From positions 1 through 13,231 of the forward strand of contig JBGPIT010000103.1 of the NCBI GenBank assembly GCA_041485125.1: a DNA stretch of 13,231 nucleotides, read 5' to 3'. Source of the stretch: JBGPIT01 sp041485125. Its GTDB lineage: Bacteria > Desulfobacterota > Binatia > UTPRO1. The position numbers were made by a program, and so were the translations under genes. Below, in pieces: positions 12,356 through 13,231 of the stretch; the stretch's first letter is position 1, and every line of letters begins with the position of its first letter. A model generated the notes under the pieces. It was not told the DNA's origin. It saw only the letters and a list, made by a program, of their open reading frames with translations, and made no database searches.

Positions 12356-13231
12356 TCAGAAGCCGGTGTAGTAGAGCGTCGTCGGCTGCGTGATCGCGCC
12401 CGGACCGGCGACGCCGGCGGTGATGTTGATCGTCGAGTTGTTGGTCTGCGGCAGACAGAAGGCCGCGACGGTGGTGCGGTCGGTCGGGCCAGCCGAGCCG
12501 CAGCGCTCGATGCCGCTGTTCACGAAGCATTGCGAGAGCCGGGAGACGCAGGTCTCGCCGGCATCGCAGAACGAGCAGACCGGCGGATGGCAGTCGTTGT
12601 TGGTCAGGCAGTTCTTGAAATCGTGCACGGAGCAGCTGGTGTTGTTGGGGCCGGTCGGGCAGATGCCCTCCTGGCACGAGTCGGTATCGGTGACATTCAC
12701 ACGGCAGCTGCCGACCTGACAGAAGCCGCCGGGGCACTCCCCGTCGTTCGAGCACGGCATCAGATCGTTGCCGCCGCCGACGCAGGCGTTGTTGCACTGG
12801 TTCGGACGCTGTTGCACGTTCTCCATCGGACTGAGCGGGCAGAAGCATTGTCCGTTGCAGCTGCCGCTCGGGCAGTCGCTCGGACCGGTGCAGGTGAGTC
12901 CCTCGTTCAGCCCGCCAACGCATTTGCTGCTGGTGAAGGTCGGGTACGAGCACGTGTAGGTCGGCACGAGCGTCACGTCCTCGGTCGTGAGCGGATCGTA
13001 GATGACGTCGAGACCGTTGCCCGAGATGTTCGCGCCGGCGACAGGCAGACAGTCGACACTGGTCGTGCCGAAGTCGGGGCTCGTGCCGCCGAACGGTGGA
13101 TTGGGACGGCAGGGCTTGTCCTGGTTCGGTCCCCAGCTGCAGACGGCGTCGGTCACGCAGTGGTTCGGTGGATTCGGACAATCGGTATCGGTCGTGCACA
13201 GGTCGCGCGTCCCTGGGCTGCCCGCGCCCGC
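12356..13231 (-). CDS. Secreted Cys-rich repeat protein, C-terminal part (5' truncated by window)
   Basis: The minus-strand frame is open from the window edge to TGA 12358-12356, giving 291 visible residues. GTG at 13156 is in frame but internal, because the Cys-rich pattern continues upstream (DLCTTDTDCPNPPNHC). About 30 cysteines are present. A repeat of about 20-25 residues recurs with the pattern CVGGxNxxxxCxxxxxCPxGxC (for example CVGGLNEGLTCTGPSDCPSG and CVGGGNDLMPCSNDGECPGG), with degenerate copies further on. It ends with a Cys-free, Thr/Asn-rich segment and TLYYTGF. Such disulfide-rich repeats are typical of exported proteins in Myxococcota- and Binatota-like genomes, where they are mostly uncharacterised. 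The signal peptide would lie outside the window. It is on the pilin strand, 263 bp upstream, separated by a hairpin. Confidence 0.75.
   Translation of the reverse strand, partial: AGAGSPGTRDLCTTDTDCPNPPNHCVTDAVCSWGPNQDKPCRPNPPFGGTSPDFGTTSVDCLPVAGANISGNGLDVIYDPLTTEDVTLVPTYTCSYPTFTSSKCVGGLNEGLTCTGPSDCPSGSCNGQCFCPLSPMENVQQRPNQCNNACVGGGNDLMPCSNDGECPGGFCQVGSCRVNVTDTDSCQEGICPTGPNNTSCSVHDFKNCLTNNDCHPPVCSFCDAGETCVSRLSQCFVNSGIERCGSAGPTDRTTVAAFCLPQTNNSTINITAGVAGPGAITQPTTLYYTGF

Noticed and set aside
12327..13199. 290-residue minus-strand frame beside the Cys-rich gene
   Set aside because: It is a +1 shadow rich in Arg/Gln/His. The neighbouring frame has the ordered Cys repeats and is open to the window edge.

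Overview
The window is a GC-rich stretch of bacterial chromosome. The gene mix suggests an uncultured proteobacterium or a relative of the former Deltaproteobacteria (Myxococcota or Binatota-like). The mix is a UPF0182 membrane protein, a YheU-family protein, a BKACE enzyme, a PadR-controlled ABC operon, a type IV pilin with a sigma-54-like promoter, and a secreted protein with Cys-rich repeats. The lineage is an inference from gene content, and no rRNA or marker gene confirms it.

Left part (1-3681): the 3' end of a UPF0182 gene is followed by about 1 kb that is poor in recognisable genes. It holds one plausible basic hypothetical ORF (930-1334). Next come a minus-strand YheU gene (1571-1792), a decayed IS21 istA fragment with an internal amber codon (1849-2220), a 16-bp palindrome, and a plus-strand BKACE (DUF849) gene (2475-3365). 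After it lie a palindrome, a long inverted repeat and the 3' half of a tRNA-like sequence (3576-3617). IS decay and the tRNA-like scar suggest this part has hosted mobile DNA.

Centre (3682-11294): five minus-strand genes form a compact operon. In transcription order they are a PadR regulator, an ABC ATPase (4-bp ATGA overlap), a large FtsX-type permease (9 bp gap), a KAS III-like condensing enzyme (45 bp gap) and a second, paralogous FtsX-type permease (45 bp gap). One ATPase with two related permeases looks like a LolCDE/MacB-style mechanotransmission transporter with a heterodimeric membrane part. The KAS III-fold enzyme between the permeases keeps Cys and His but has Tyr where the usual catalytic Asn sits. 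A reasonable hypothesis is a PadR-regulated system that makes or modifies an acyl-derived compound and moves it out of the inner membrane. This is the most interesting part of the window. The substrate cannot be read from the sequence.

Right part (11295-13231): a 387-bp non-coding region carries two adjacent 17-bp dyads upstream of padR. Next is a minus-strand type IV pilin-like gene with an exact -24/-12 sigma-54 motif very close to its start codon. Last, after a strong hairpin, is the 3' part of a secreted Cys-rich repeat protein that runs off the window edge.
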